Below are positions 52,619 through 61,433 of a stretch of 64,000 nt of DNA, piece after piece. How positions within the stretch are numbered: position 1 is the first letter of the stretch; every line of letters begins with the position of its first letter. The translations under genes and the position numbers were made by a program. The notes under the pieces are model-generated. The model did not search any database and was not told the origin of the DNA. It saw nothing but the letters and a program-made list of their open reading frames with translations. The stretch comes from Thermoflexibacter ruber. GTDB taxonomy: Bacteria; Bacteroidota; Bacteroidia; Cytophagales; Thermoflexibacteraceae. The stretch lies in contig NZ_FONY01000004.1 in assembly GCF_900113045.1 (NCBI RefSeq), positions 124,001 through 188,000 of the forward strand, given 5' to 3'.

Positions 52619-52666
52619 ATATTTTTTTTCTTTTTTTTAAAAAAAATAAGCTGTTATATGAATTTG

Positions 52667-54031
52667 TTATCCTATGACCTTTGCCGCTAATTCTTTGATG
52701 TCCATGTTATCATAAGTTCCTGAACTCATCATGAGTAAGTTGGTGTCTTTCCAAGATTGTCCAAGCAAAAAATTTTTGAGTTTTTCTGCATCAGTAAAGA
52801 CATGAATTGCATGATTGTTGAATGCTTGTTTGATTTCCTGCTCAGAAATTGGGGAAAGTCTTTTATGTGCCACAGTTTTGGGATTGTAATATACAATGCC
52901 CAAGTCCGCTTTGTCTAAGGTATTTTGGTATTCAGGGATAAATTCTTTATTGAGGCTACTATACGTATGCAATTCTGCACAAGCGATTAGCTTCCTATGA
53001 GGGAACTGTTCTTTGACGGCTTTGGTCGTAGCTTCTATCTTGGAAGGAGCATGAGCGAAATCTCTAAAAAATGCAGTATGCTCATTCTTTCCTACCAACT
53101 CCAAGCGTTTTGCTGCTCCTTTAAAACTTTGAATGGCTTGGTAAAATTTTTCCTCATCAATACCTATTCTACTACATACAGTTTTGGAGGCATTGACATT
53201 CTGCATGTTGTGCGCCCCGAAAAAAGGAACGGCAATTTTGGTGTGGTCTATGATTAAATAAGTAATGCCATTTTTAACTTCGTAAGGGTGAGTATTGTAA
53301 GCAATCTTATTTACATCATCTCTCATATTGTTCGAGGTACAGGCTACTGTGGCTAAGTCGTCCTCTTCGCAGTAAATAATTGTTCCTGCTTTGGGTGTAC
53401 TTGCGGCGAAGAGTTCAAACTGGTGTACGTAATCCTCGAAGTTAGGAAAAATGTTGTAGTGGTCCCAAGCAATGCCACTCACTAAGCCAATATGGTGCTG
53501 ATAACGCATGAATTTAGGAGTAGGGTCTATCGGGGAGGAGAAATATTCATCTCCCTCTATGACGATGAGAGGGGCTTCTTCAGTAAGTCTGACTGTTCCG
53601 TCTAAACCTTCCAAAGTTGCTCCTACTGCGTAGTCAAACTTTTTCTGATGAAAGTTCAATACATGTATTATCATAGCAGTAATGGTGGTTTTCCCATGAC
53701 TGCCTGCAATTACTATTCTTTCTTTATTTTTACTCTGTTCGTAGATGTACTCTGGGAAAGAATATACTTGCAGTCCAAGTTCCTGTGCCTTGAGCAGTTC
53801 AGGATTATCTTTTCTTGCGTGCATTCCTAAAATCACCGCATCTAAAGCTGCATGGATTTTTTCTGGAAACCAACCTTCCTCCGCAGGTAGCAAGCCAAAA
53901 CTTTTGAGTCTGCTTGCAGAAGGCTCATAAATTTCGTCATCTGAACCTGTAACTTGGTATCCTTTTTGGGCAAGAGTAATTGCCAGATTGTGCATGATGC
54001 TACCACCTATTGCGATAAAATGAACTTTCAT
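52667..54031 (-). CDS. mpl: Mpl-type Mur ligase (UDP-MurNAc:L-Ala-gamma-D-Glu-meso-DAP ligase)
   Basis: The start at 54031 (MKVHFIAIGGSIMHN) gives 454 residues; an ATG at 54109 adds a non-homologous extension. The N-terminal GGSIMHNLAITLAQKGYQVT and GSDDEIYEP are typical of the MurC/Mpl branch. The ATP site is GSHGKTT, later motifs are EGDEYFSSP, GIAWDHYNIF and NVNASKTVCSRIG, and DFAHAPSKIEATTKA is the Mpl-type equivalent of the DFAHHPT box. Mpl attaches recycled murein tripeptide to UDP-MurNAc. A plain MurC is less likely because of the H-A-P-S change and the start IAIGGSIMHNLA. Confidence 0.82.
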   Translation of the reverse strand: MKVHFIAIGGSIMHNLAITLAQKGYQVTGSDDEIYEPSASRLKSFGLLPAEEGWFPEKIHAALDAVILGMHARKDNPELLKAQELGLQVYSFPEYIYEQSKNKERIVIAGSHGKTTITAMIIHVLNFHQKKFDYAVGATLEGLDGTVRLTEEAPLIVIEGDEYFSSPIDPTPKFMRYQHHIGLVSGIAWDHYNIFPNFEDYVHQFELFAASTPKAGTIIYCEEDDLATVACTSNNMRDDVNKIAYNTHPYEVKNGITYLIIDHTKIAVPFFGAHNMQNVNASKTVCSRIGIDEEKFYQAIQSFKGAAKRLELVGKNEHTAFFRDFAHAPSKIEATTKAVKEQFPHRKLIACAELHTYSSLNKEFIPEYQNTLDKADLGIVYYNPKTVAHKRLSPISEQEIKQAFNNHAIHVFTDAEKLKNFLLGQSWKDTNLLMMSSGTYDNMDIKELAAKVIG

Positions 54032-54087
54032 TAGGTAAAGACTTAATATAATGCTTTGAGATACAATTTTTTCATCAATCCAACTTG

Positions 54088-54095
54088 CAAAATTA
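54088..54095 (-). promoter_or_regulatory. -7 box upstream of mpl
   Basis: TAATTTTG on the minus strand matches TAnnTTTG; the predicted start is about 50 nt before the ATG at 54031. No -33 box is recognised. Confidence 0.4.
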
Positions 54096-54193
54096 TTTTG
54101 TTTTTGCAAAAATGAGCATATCTTAGGCTTTCTTTATGTAAATATTTCTTAAACTATCAGGTTTTTGAAAATCTTACTTAGCATATCTGTCCT

Positions 54194-55504
54194 CTAATGC
54201 TCCATCTCTTCTTGCATTTCTATCATATCTATCTCTTCCTCTACTTTCCCAAATTCGCCTTCCCATTTGGCTACGACTACCGTTGCTAAGCAGTTTCCAA
54301 TCACATTGACCGAAGTTCTCCCCATATCCATCAGGGCATCTATGCCTAAAATCACCATGATAGGCTCGGCAGGCAGATTAAAGGAAGCTACTGTACCAGA
54401 GAGAATCACCAAAGAAGCACGCGCTACCCCCGCTACTCCTTTGCTTGTCAGCATGAGCGTCAGGCACATCACTATCTGGGTTTCCAGAGGTAAGTCTATG
54501 CCCGCCGCCTGAGCCACAAAAATAGAAGCTAAAGAAAGATACAAAGTTGTGCCGTCAAGGTTAAAACTGTAGCCTGTTGGCATAACAAAAGCCACAATTT
54601 TTTGAGGTACACCTATGGATTGCATCGCTTTCATTGCTTTAGGCAGTGCTGCCTCCGAACTTGCCGTAGCAAAAGCAAGTGAAACAGGCTCGGCAATTGC
54701 TTGTAAAAACTGTTTCAAAGGAACTTTGACAGCCAAAGCAATGGGCAGCAACACCAAAAATACAAATACCAACAAAGCACCATAAAGCGTAAGGAGTAAC
54801 ATAATGAGGTTTTTAAAAATATCTAAGCCCATCGTTCCGATAGTATAGGCGATAGCTCCTCCTACTGCAAATGGGGCAAAATACATGATGATGTTGGTAA
54901 ACTTGAACATGACCTCCGATAGGGTTTCCAAAAAGCCTATCATGACTTTGCGATGATGAGGAGCAACCATAGTCAAGCCAATAGCAAATAAAATACTGAA
55001 AACCACTATTTGTAAGACCTCGCCGTTAGCAATAGCTTTGGCAATGTTTTCAGGGAAAATGTGTAAAACTATCTGTTTCCAATCTTGGTGAGCGACTTCT
55101 GCCAACTTTTCTCCTGTTTTTTGAGCGGCGGAGAGGTCTATGCCTTCGCCTGCTTTGGTAAAATTGATGGCGATTAGTCCTACGACCAAGGCTATCGTAG
55201 TTACTACTTCAAAATATACGAGGGCTTTAACCCCCATTCTACCCACTTGCTTCATGTCGGAGTGTCCCGCAATCCCTACTACCAATGTGCCTATTAAAAG
55301 TGGGGCAATAATGGTTTTGATAAGTTTTAAGAAAATATCACTGAGGATTTTAAGTTCCTTGGCAAAGGTAGGGAAGTCATAGCCAATCTCAGCACCTATA
55401 GCCATACTTACTAATATCCAAGTGGTTAGGTCTTTCTTTTTGTATCCATAGAAACACAGGGCAAGCACCACTACCCAGCGCAAAGACATCATTGCAATTT
55501 CCAT
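54194..55504 (-). CDS. dicarboxylate/amino acid:cation symporter (DAACS family)
   Basis: The protein has 436 residues with about eight membrane helices plus two re-entrant loops. Family signatures include ASSEAALPKAM (serine-rich HP1 loop), GYSFNLDGTTLYLS (the NMDGT-type motif, NLDGT here), LTSKGVAGVARASL (HP2) and DALMDMGRTSVNVIGN (substrate-binding helix 8). It moves glutamate, aspartate or C4-dicarboxylates with Na+ or H+. The substrate is not fixed by sequence. An acidic C-terminal tail (EEEIDMIEMQEEMEH) is notable. Confidence 0.93.
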   Translation of the reverse strand: MEIAMMSLRWVVVLALCFYGYKKKDLTTWILVSMAIGAEIGYDFPTFAKELKILSDIFLKLIKTIIAPLLIGTLVVGIAGHSDMKQVGRMGVKALVYFEVVTTIALVVGLIAINFTKAGEGIDLSAAQKTGEKLAEVAHQDWKQIVLHIFPENIAKAIANGEVLQIVVFSILFAIGLTMVAPHHRKVMIGFLETLSEVMFKFTNIIMYFAPFAVGGAIAYTIGTMGLDIFKNLIMLLLTLYGALLVFVFLVLLPIALAVKVPLKQFLQAIAEPVSLAFATASSEAALPKAMKAMQSIGVPQKIVAFVMPTGYSFNLDGTTLYLSLASIFVAQAAGIDLPLETQIVMCLTLMLTSKGVAGVARASLVILSGTVASFNLPAEPIMVILGIDALMDMGRTSVNVIGNCLATVVVAKWEGEFGKVEEEIDMIEMQEEMEH

Positions 55505-55586
55505 ATTTGTAAAATTTCTTTCGTTGTAAATCTAAATAATTGAGAGTAGATAGACAAAAAGCCTATTAATCACAAAGATTAGAAAA

Positions 55587-55594
55587 CAAAGATA
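55587..55594 (-). promoter_or_regulatory. -7 box upstream of the symporter gene
   Basis: TATCTTTG on the minus strand, between rdgB and the symporter, matches TAnnTTTG. The predicted leader is about 75 nt. No -33 box is recognised. Confidence 0.4.
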
Positions 55595-55620
55595 AAAATT
55601 TTACGCTTTAAGCACATTTT

Positions 55621-56202
55621 TTAGGAAATTTGATTCAAAAAATCTACTAATTTAGCTACAGCCTTTGCTCTATGGCTAATTGCATTTTTCTCGGCTAAGG
55701 TCATTTCCGCAAAAGTGCGGTCATAACCCTCTGGGATAAAAATAGGGTCATAGCCAAAGCCGTTGGCCCCTTTTCTTTCACGAATTAGCCTTCCTCTAAT
55801 AATTCCATGAAAATAATAGACTTGCCCTTCTAAAATCAAGGCAATACAAGTATGAAATTGCGCACTTGTATCAGTATAATTTTTTAGATTTTCTAAAAGC
55901 AAGTCTATATTGTTTTTATCACTTTTTTGCAAACCTGCATACCTTGCTGAGTGTACGCCCGGTGCGCCTCCTAAGGCATCTACTTCTAAGCCTGAGTCAT
56001 CAGCAAAACAACTCATACCAAACTTGTTCCAGATGTATTGTGCTTTTAAAAGAGCATTGCCCTCGAAAGTATCTGCCGTCTCGGGAATTTCCTCTGCTAT
56101 GTCTAAGTCTGATAAACTAATGAGTGCATATCTATCCGCAAGTTTGGCTTGTATTTCTTTGATTTTGTTTTTATTATGCGTTGCAAAAACCAGATTTTTC
56201 AT
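55621..56202 (-). CDS. rdgB: RdgB/HAM1 non-canonical purine NTP pyrophosphatase
   Basis: The enzyme hydrolyses dITP, XTP and ITP to monophosphates, keeping deaminated purines out of DNA and RNA. The length of 193 residues is typical. FATHNKNKIKEI at the N-terminus is the substrate-binding box, FADDSGLEVDALGGAPGVHS is the catalytic centre, and NGFGYDPIFIP and ISHRAKA (nucleotide-binding) complete the fold. It starts one base after the stop of the outer-membrane barrel gene, so the two are translationally coupled. Confidence 0.96.
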   Translation of the reverse strand: MKNLVFATHNKNKIKEIQAKLADRYALISLSDLDIAEEIPETADTFEGNALLKAQYIWNKFGMSCFADDSGLEVDALGGAPGVHSARYAGLQKSDKNNIDLLLENLKNYTDTSAQFHTCIALILEGQVYYFHGIIRGRLIRERKGANGFGYDPIFIPEGYDRTFAEMTLAEKNAISHRAKAVAKLVDFLNQIS

Positions 56203-56203
56203 G

Positions 56204-56803
56204 CTAAAAAGTGTATCCTATGCCTATTTGAATTGCTTGATTTTTCCATTTTTCCGAACTGCTGACCTCATTGAGATTGCTTAGCCCTATAAGGTAGCGT
56301 CCTGTTAGATTTACTTTGCCCAACTGTACCCATACTCCACCGACTAAGGCAAAATCCCCAGATTTAAATGCTTCTCTCCCGTTCTGGAAAAGGTTTTGAT
56401 TTTGATTGAGCAAAATACTATACTGAGGTCCTACTTGGAAAGACAGTTTGTTGATACCAAAATTAGCTAAAATAGGAATACTCAAATAGTTCAGCCGCAC
56501 ATTTTGAATGTCTGTATTCGCTCCTGAGTAAATCTGACTGAATCGCTGTACTGTCCTGCCCGTAGATTGATTGAAAATGAGTTCGGGCTGTATGCCCCAG
56601 TACTCCCCTATGTTGAATTTGAGAAAACCGCCCAAATGATAGTTGAACTTAAATTCCTCATCGTAACCTACGCCTTGTATTTTGTTTAGGTTTGCTCCTA
56701 ACTTGACTCCTGCTTGTATGAAAGGGGCATCTTCGTAACGCTGGGCAAAGGCAAAAAAGGGAACGAGTATAAAAATGATAGCTAAATTATTTATTTTCTT
56801 CAT
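56204..56803 (-). CDS. small outer membrane beta-barrel protein (PorT/OMP_b-brl_2-like)
   Basis: The protein has 199 residues with a signal peptide (ending FAFAQ, about residue 20). The mature protein is a predicted eight-stranded barrel with alternating hydrophobic strands: FIQAGVKLGANLNKIQG, YHLGGFLKFNIGEYWGIQPE, then LNYLSIPILANFGINKLSFQ and a terminal AIQIGIGYTF ending in Phe, the recognition residue for BamA. It resembles porin-family proteins of the PorT type. Its function is unknown. It is upstream of rdgB with a 1-base gap. Confidence 0.85.
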   Translation of the reverse strand: MKKINNLAIIFILVPFFAFAQRYEDAPFIQAGVKLGANLNKIQGVGYDEEFKFNYHLGGFLKFNIGEYWGIQPELIFNQSTGRTVQRFSQIYSGANTDIQNVRLNYLSIPILANFGINKLSFQVGPQYSILLNQNQNLFQNGREAFKSGDFALVGGVWVQLGKVNLTGRYLIGLSNLNEVSSSEKWKNQAIQIGIGYTF

Positions 56804-56971
56804 TTTTCTTATCGATGTTTAGTTTAGCAATAGAGTAACAAATCCTTACAAGATATTTTTTTAAACTCTTGCTGGACTTTGAATAACTGATATGAACGGA
56901 AGCAAATGAACTAATGTTACCTTCCTAACACTTCTTATCAAATCTTACCAAAAATTAGGATAAAATTTTTC

Positions 56972-57946
56972 TTATTGTTTCCCTTGCTGATGGGGCGGGT
57001 GCTGTGCCTCAAACTTATCATACGCCATGACAATCTTCTTGACTAACTGGTGGCGAATCACATCTTTGCTTTCCATGCGTACAAAGCCTATGCCCTCAGT
57101 ATCTCTCAGAATATCAGCAGCATGGATTAATCCTGATTTTTGATTTCTTGGCAAGTCTATCTGCGACTCGTCCCCTGTAATGACCATTTTTGAATGTTCT
57201 CCCAAGCGAGTCAGTACCATTTTCATTTGCATTTGGGTAGTATTTTGGGCTTCGTCTAAGAGTACAAAGGCGTTAGAGAGCGTCCTTCCCCTCATATAGG
57301 CAAGTGGAGCAATCTCTATGACATTTTTTTCCTGATAAAACTTCAGTTTTTCTGAGGGAATCATATCCTCTAAGGCATCGTAAATAGGTCGCAAGTAAGG
57401 GTCTATCTTTTCTTTTAAATCCCCCGGCAAAAAGCCTAAGTTTTCCCCAGCTTCCACTGCGGGGCGGGTGATTATCAGCTTTTTGACCATTTTATTTTTC
57501 AAAGCCCTGACCGCCATCGCTACGGCAATGTAGGTTTTTCCTGTACCTGCGGGACCTAAGGCAAATACCAAATCGTTGTTGTAAATCGCTTGTACGAGTT
57601 TGAGTTGATTATGTCCACGGGGTTTGATAGCCGTACCTTTCGCTCCATAGAGAATGATGTCGTCTGCCAAATCGTGTAAGGGAATCTGGTCGGGGCGAGC
57701 ATGGAGGTACACCTGCACGTTGTCTAAGGTAACTTTGCTATATTTATTATAATGCTCTAATAATGAGTTGATAATCTCATTAATCCTTACGATTTCTGTA
57801 TCGTTGCCTTTGATGCGGATTTCACTTCCTCGTGCAATAATTTTGCTATTAGGGAAAGCCTGTGCTATTTCCTTGATGTTGGCGTTTTCTACGCCCAAAA
57901 AATCTACTAAGGAGATTTCTTCTAATTGTATAACTTTTTCTACCAA
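56972..57946 (-). CDS. PhoH-family ATPase (YbeZ-like)
   Basis: The protein has 324 residues. An N-terminal KH-like RNA-binding segment (about 20-80, KIIARGSEIRIKGND) precedes the P-loop ATPase domain: Walker A GPAGTGKT at 131-138, RPAVEAGENLGFLPGDLKEK as the PhoH signature, and Walker B VLLDEAQN at about 228-234 with ITGDESQIDL. YbeZ-like PhoH proteins are linked to rRNA processing, usually with YbeY, which is not in this window. It begins 20 bases after the stop of the large metallohydrolase gene. Confidence 0.93.
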   Translation of the reverse strand: MVEKVIQLEEISLVDFLGVENANIKEIAQAFPNSKIIARGSEIRIKGNDTEIVRINEIINSLLEHYNKYSKVTLDNVQVYLHARPDQIPLHDLADDIILYGAKGTAIKPRGHNQLKLVQAIYNNDLVFALGPAGTGKTYIAVAMAVRALKNKMVKKLIITRPAVEAGENLGFLPGDLKEKIDPYLRPIYDALEDMIPSEKLKFYQEKNVIEIAPLAYMRGRTLSNAFVLLDEAQNTTQMQMKMVLTRLGEHSKMVITGDESQIDLPRNQKSGLIHAADILRDTEGIGFVRMESKDVIRHQLVKKIVMAYDKFEAQHPPHQQGKQ

Positions 57947-57966
57947 GTTTTTCTCTTACTTATGGT

Positions 57967-60237
57967 TTATTGAACTTCGTTATAAATAGCCCTGATTCGT
58001 TTATTGTAGGTTTCTAAAAGTTTCCAATGCACAATCGGAATATCTTTCATCACAGTAGCAGTAATAGCAAATAAGCAAGTGTCTTTGGGCAAAATGGCTT
58101 TGACATTTTTCAAATCAAACTTGCGATGATGCCCTAATATAGTCCTGTCCCCTCCAAAAAAATCTGCCTTTTCCAGCCTTCCTATCTCATTGTCTATGTG
58201 CTTAATAGCGACTTCACCGTCAGCAATGATATGCAACATATCCTCATCTGCATTTCCATTAGCCGAAAAAGGATTGTTGAGGTATTTTTCACTTTGGAAC
58301 AGAGGAATCTGATAGTTATGAGAAAGCTGAATTTTCTGCATTTTTTTTGCTACCTGTGCCAAATTTGGAAAAGAAACCACATCGCCAAAGAGCCAAGTAC
58401 TTTGCAAAAATAAGATATTTTCCTCCATTCGTTTCAGTTCGCTGTAAAGATTATTTCGCGATACAAACTCCCTGTAAGAACTGCTTGGAATCTGCAAAAC
58501 GTGTATGTTGCAAGATGCCCAATAAGTTTCAGGCGAATGTAAGCCTAAATAGCCCGCATAAAACCCAATAAATGAACCTGCGGGAAGCGTATCGTGCTTA
58601 CCTGTTTTAGCATGTAGGAACTCCACTGAGCCTGTAATAAGCAAATACACATACTTAGATTCCTGTCCTTTCTTGAGCAAGAGCGAACCTGCATTATAAC
58701 TTACAATAGGATGATTGAGCAAATAGTTCAATTCATGCTCAGAAGCATTAGGAAAATAATTTTTCAGATGGTTATGCGCAAAAGTAATCAAATAATCATG
58801 GTTAGTAGGAATCAACACATCTACCATTCCAAAAGCAGAAGACGAGCCTATTTCCCTTTGCGAGAGAGTTAAGGGTTTGGAGGTGTGTGCCAAGACGATT
58901 TTATGCGATTTGTCTTCTCTGAAATCCTCTGCGTTGCCGTGAATCATTCCCCCACCTACGTCTATCTTTTTCAAGTGAGCGGGATACATATACTTGGCTT
59001 TGATTTGCTCAAACTGCTCCTCTGTAATACCGTTTTCCTTAGGATTGTTGGTAATCATTTTTCGTAAAACCTCATCGGAGGTTACATCGGCTAAGTGTGC
59101 ATATACCTTGTAGCCATCAATCCAATTTGCCCTGAAAAAGAAAATATTTGTTTCTACGGGGTGAGGCGAATAAACTGGCTTTACCTCCAAGCCATCTACA
59201 TCAGTCCACTCGTCAAAAGGCAAATCGTGAATATCAAAAAAACTGCTAAAACTTTCCTCTTGCATGGACATCAAAGCACATAGCTTTTTTGTTACGGCTG
59301 TGCGCACCAAGGGCGTAGCGTAATATTTGAACCTTCTATCTGTTCTGATGAGCGTAGTCAACCCTGCAAAGTGGTCGTCATGGGCATGGGTATGAAAAAT
59401 CCCTTCAATTTCGTTTACACTGATACCCAAATAGTTAAGGCTTGCTAAGATATTAGGTCCTGCATCTATAATATAAATCCTTCCTTGAAAAATAATGACG
59501 CTTGCCATGCAAGGACGGTGCAAATCCCAACCATCTCCCTCGCCTGAGTGAATGATGGCAAAGTATTCTCTATCAATGAAGTGATAACCAAGTTGATACG
59601 GAGGGTCGTAGAGTTCTCCCGCACCCAAATTCAAATCTACCTGTACTTTTTCATCTTGATAGCTTATTTGGTATTTATTAAAACTAATGCGTCTGATAAA
59701 AACACCATTGCGAATTTCTATATTCGTATTTTTTACAATTCGGCTGTCTATCAACTCATTAGAAGGGGTAATTTTCCCAAAAGCAAATTTTAGCTTTATT
59801 TTCATCATTTCTTGAGCCTCAGCCCAAGTTGCCCCAGCTTCTATCATTTCATCAATACTTACCAATCCGTAGTTCCCCCTATAAATATATTCCATTTGTG
59901 CTTTTACCTGCTCTTCTGTGCCTATGAGCATGGGCTTCATGCCCGTATTGTTAGGGTGATTGGGAATAATCATGCCTTGGAGGTAAAGCATTTGCAAGAC
60001 AGGAAACTCTGTGAGATTGGAAAAACTGCTGTTTTGCATCAGTACATCAGAAAGTAGAATTACATTGGGTCCTGTTTCGTAAACTACTCCCTCTTTTTCA
60101 ACTTCTTCTATTAACCCTCTCTTTTTTAGATGCTTTACTGTATCCGCAGGACAGCCACACAAGATATAGAGTTCTGCCTCTTTTATCTCTACCCAGTAAA
60201 CACCATTAATAACTTTAATTTTTTTGATTTTAGACAT
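57967..60237 (-). CDS. metallo-beta-lactamase-fold hydrolase fused to two cyclic-nucleotide-binding-like domains
   Basis: The protein has 756 residues. Residues about 1-60 resemble a small regulatory module (KEAELYILCGCPADTVKHLK). Residues about 220-455 are a metallo-beta-lactamase-fold domain: IDAGPN near 258-262, HTHAHDDHFAG with metal ligands His284, His286, Asp288 and His289, the later YAHLADV and the C-terminal VLAHTSKP (His451). Residues about 480-610 and 640-745 each look like a CNMP-binding beta-barrel (YLLITGSVEFLHAKTG, HIIADGEVAIKHIDNE), but the canonical phosphate-binding Arg and Ala cassette is degenerate. It is cytosolic. A ligand-controlled cyclic-nucleotide phosphodiesterase or other phosphohydrolase is plausible; the substrate is unproven. 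The phoH gene follows. Confidence 0.8.
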   Translation of the reverse strand: MSKIKKIKVINGVYWVEIKEAELYILCGCPADTVKHLKKRGLIEEVEKEGVVYETGPNVILLSDVLMQNSSFSNLTEFPVLQMLYLQGMIIPNHPNNTGMKPMLIGTEEQVKAQMEYIYRGNYGLVSIDEMIEAGATWAEAQEMMKIKLKFAFGKITPSNELIDSRIVKNTNIEIRNGVFIRRISFNKYQISYQDEKVQVDLNLGAGELYDPPYQLGYHFIDREYFAIIHSGEGDGWDLHRPCMASVIIFQGRIYIIDAGPNILASLNYLGISVNEIEGIFHTHAHDDHFAGLTTLIRTDRRFKYYATPLVRTAVTKKLCALMSMQEESFSSFFDIHDLPFDEWTDVDGLEVKPVYSPHPVETNIFFFRANWIDGYKVYAHLADVTSDEVLRKMITNNPKENGITEEQFEQIKAKYMYPAHLKKIDVGGGMIHGNAEDFREDKSHKIVLAHTSKPLTLSQREIGSSSAFGMVDVLIPTNHDYLITFAHNHLKNYFPNASEHELNYLLNHPIVSYNAGSLLLKKGQESKYVYLLITGSVEFLHAKTGKHDTLPAGSFIGFYAGYLGLHSPETYWASCNIHVLQIPSSSYREFVSRNNLYSELKRMEENILFLQSTWLFGDVVSFPNLAQVAKKMQKIQLSHNYQIPLFQSEKYLNNPFSANGNADEDMLHIIADGEVAIKHIDNEIGRLEKADFFGGDRTILGHHRKFDLKNVKAILPKDTCLFAITATVMKDIPIVHWKLLETYNKRIRAIYNEVQ

Positions 60238-60451
60238 ATTTAATCCAACAAGTTCTACTAAAAAGTAAAATGCTCATACAAACAAATGAATAAAAATGCA
60301 CAATGCCAAATACAATGAGTTCAATATCTAAGAGGGTTATTAGATGCCTTTATGCTAAAGTTTATAAAAAGTCTGGAATTCAATATAATAAATAAGTGTA
60401 GCAAATTATTACTTTATTCTTAAAATAAGAAAATTTAATGCCAAAAAATAC

Positions 60452-60485
60452 AAAAGCCCTTTAGAAAAAGTTTCCAAAAGGCTTT
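60452..60485 (-). terminator. intrinsic terminator of the DUF4136 gene
   Basis: CAAAGCC-TTTT and AAAGGGCTTTTG form a stem on the minus strand, followed by a T-rich tail, 30 bases after the stop of the DUF4136 gene. Confidence 0.75.
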
Positions 60486-60514
60486 GATAGCAAAGTTTGC
60501 AAATAAATAGTGCA

Positions 60515-61117
60515 TTACTTTACTGGTTTGTCTTTATCGTCATAAGCAAAGCCATCTGCCAAAAATTTATATTTATCAAAAATGAGGCGGACAGGTTTTT
60601 TCAAATATCTAGAACTATTGAAAAAGGCGTTGCCAAAGATTCCTGAGGCATAACCCTGCCAAATAGCTTTCTCCTGTTTGCCGTCAAAAAATACAATCAG
60701 CAAAGTCCCTTCACGTAAATTGTACTTGATAGGGTCATACTTTTGGTCTTTTTCGTCAAGGTACTCTTCATTTTTCACAAAAACCTCGATTTCGGGCTGG
60801 CTATATCCTGTAAAGCGGAGATTGTCATAAAATATTTTATAAGAAACAAGGAGATGAGGATTTTTTTCTACCATCTTATAGCCCAACAATTCCATGCGAA
60901 ATTTTATTTCCTCCTCGATGACTTGGTTTTGAAGGCTTGTATCGGCATTAGTATCTTTCAAAAAGGCATAAGTCTTGTATTTTTTAAACTTGCCTTGGTA
61001 GCTATAATCACTTTCCACGCTGTATTTTCGCGAACTCATACATGCTGTACCCACAAGAGCAAATACACTTATAATACTTAATAGTTTGAAAATCAGGCAA
61101 TAGTTTTGTTTCATCAT
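60515..61117 (-). CDS. DUF4136 domain lipoprotein
   Basis: The protein has 200 residues with a lipoprotein signal (LVGTACMSS, Cys26). Residues about 40-185 fit the DUF4136 domain: FKKYKTYAFLKD, QNQVIEEEIKFRMELLGYKM, HLLVSYKIFYDN and AIWQGYASGIFG. The domain is common in envelope lipoproteins of Gram-negative bacteria and has no defined activity. The gene has its own promoter and terminator, so it is a complete single-gene unit. Confidence 0.9.
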   Translation of the reverse strand: MMKQNYCLIFKLLSIISVFALVGTACMSSRKYSVESDYSYQGKFKKYKTYAFLKDTNADTSLQNQVIEEEIKFRMELLGYKMVEKNPHLLVSYKIFYDNLRFTGYSQPEIEVFVKNEEYLDEKDQKYDPIKYNLREGTLLIVFFDGKQEKAIWQGYASGIFGNAFFNSSRYLKKPVRLIFDKYKFLADGFAYDDKDKPVK

Positions 61118-61433
61118 AGTTATTTAGCGTTAATAGAGAGATGATTGATTGATAAATAAGATAGAGTGTAGCGTTGTTTTCGCAGTAGTATCAAAGTTAA
61201 GATAAATTTTTCGTAAAATCAAACTCTTTGTTGAAAGTATTTTGTTTTGTAAAATTTTGATTTTCAAAATATTTTTCTATTTATATTTTTTATTTACCTA
61301 AAATTTTTCACACATACCTTTTGTTGTGTAATTTCGTTGTTGCAAAAACATTAAATCAAGCCTATAACAATATTAAATCTTAAACAAAGCACATTTTTAC
61401 TTGTTTTTAGAGGTATTCAAATTAAAAAATATC
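61118..61433. other. divergent promoter region between the DUF4136 and proline dehydrogenase genes
   Basis: No gene is visible in 316 bases. It contains the strong minus-strand promoter listed separately and, near 61328, a weak plus-strand match TAATTTCG that could serve proline dehydrogenase. Confidence 0.6.
61192..61223 (-). promoter_or_regulatory. promoter of the DUF4136 lipoprotein gene
   Basis: On the minus strand a -33 box TTTG (complement of 61220-61223) is followed after 20 nt by TAACTTTG (complement of 61192-61199), a full consensus match. The leader would be about 68 nt. Confidence 0.75.
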
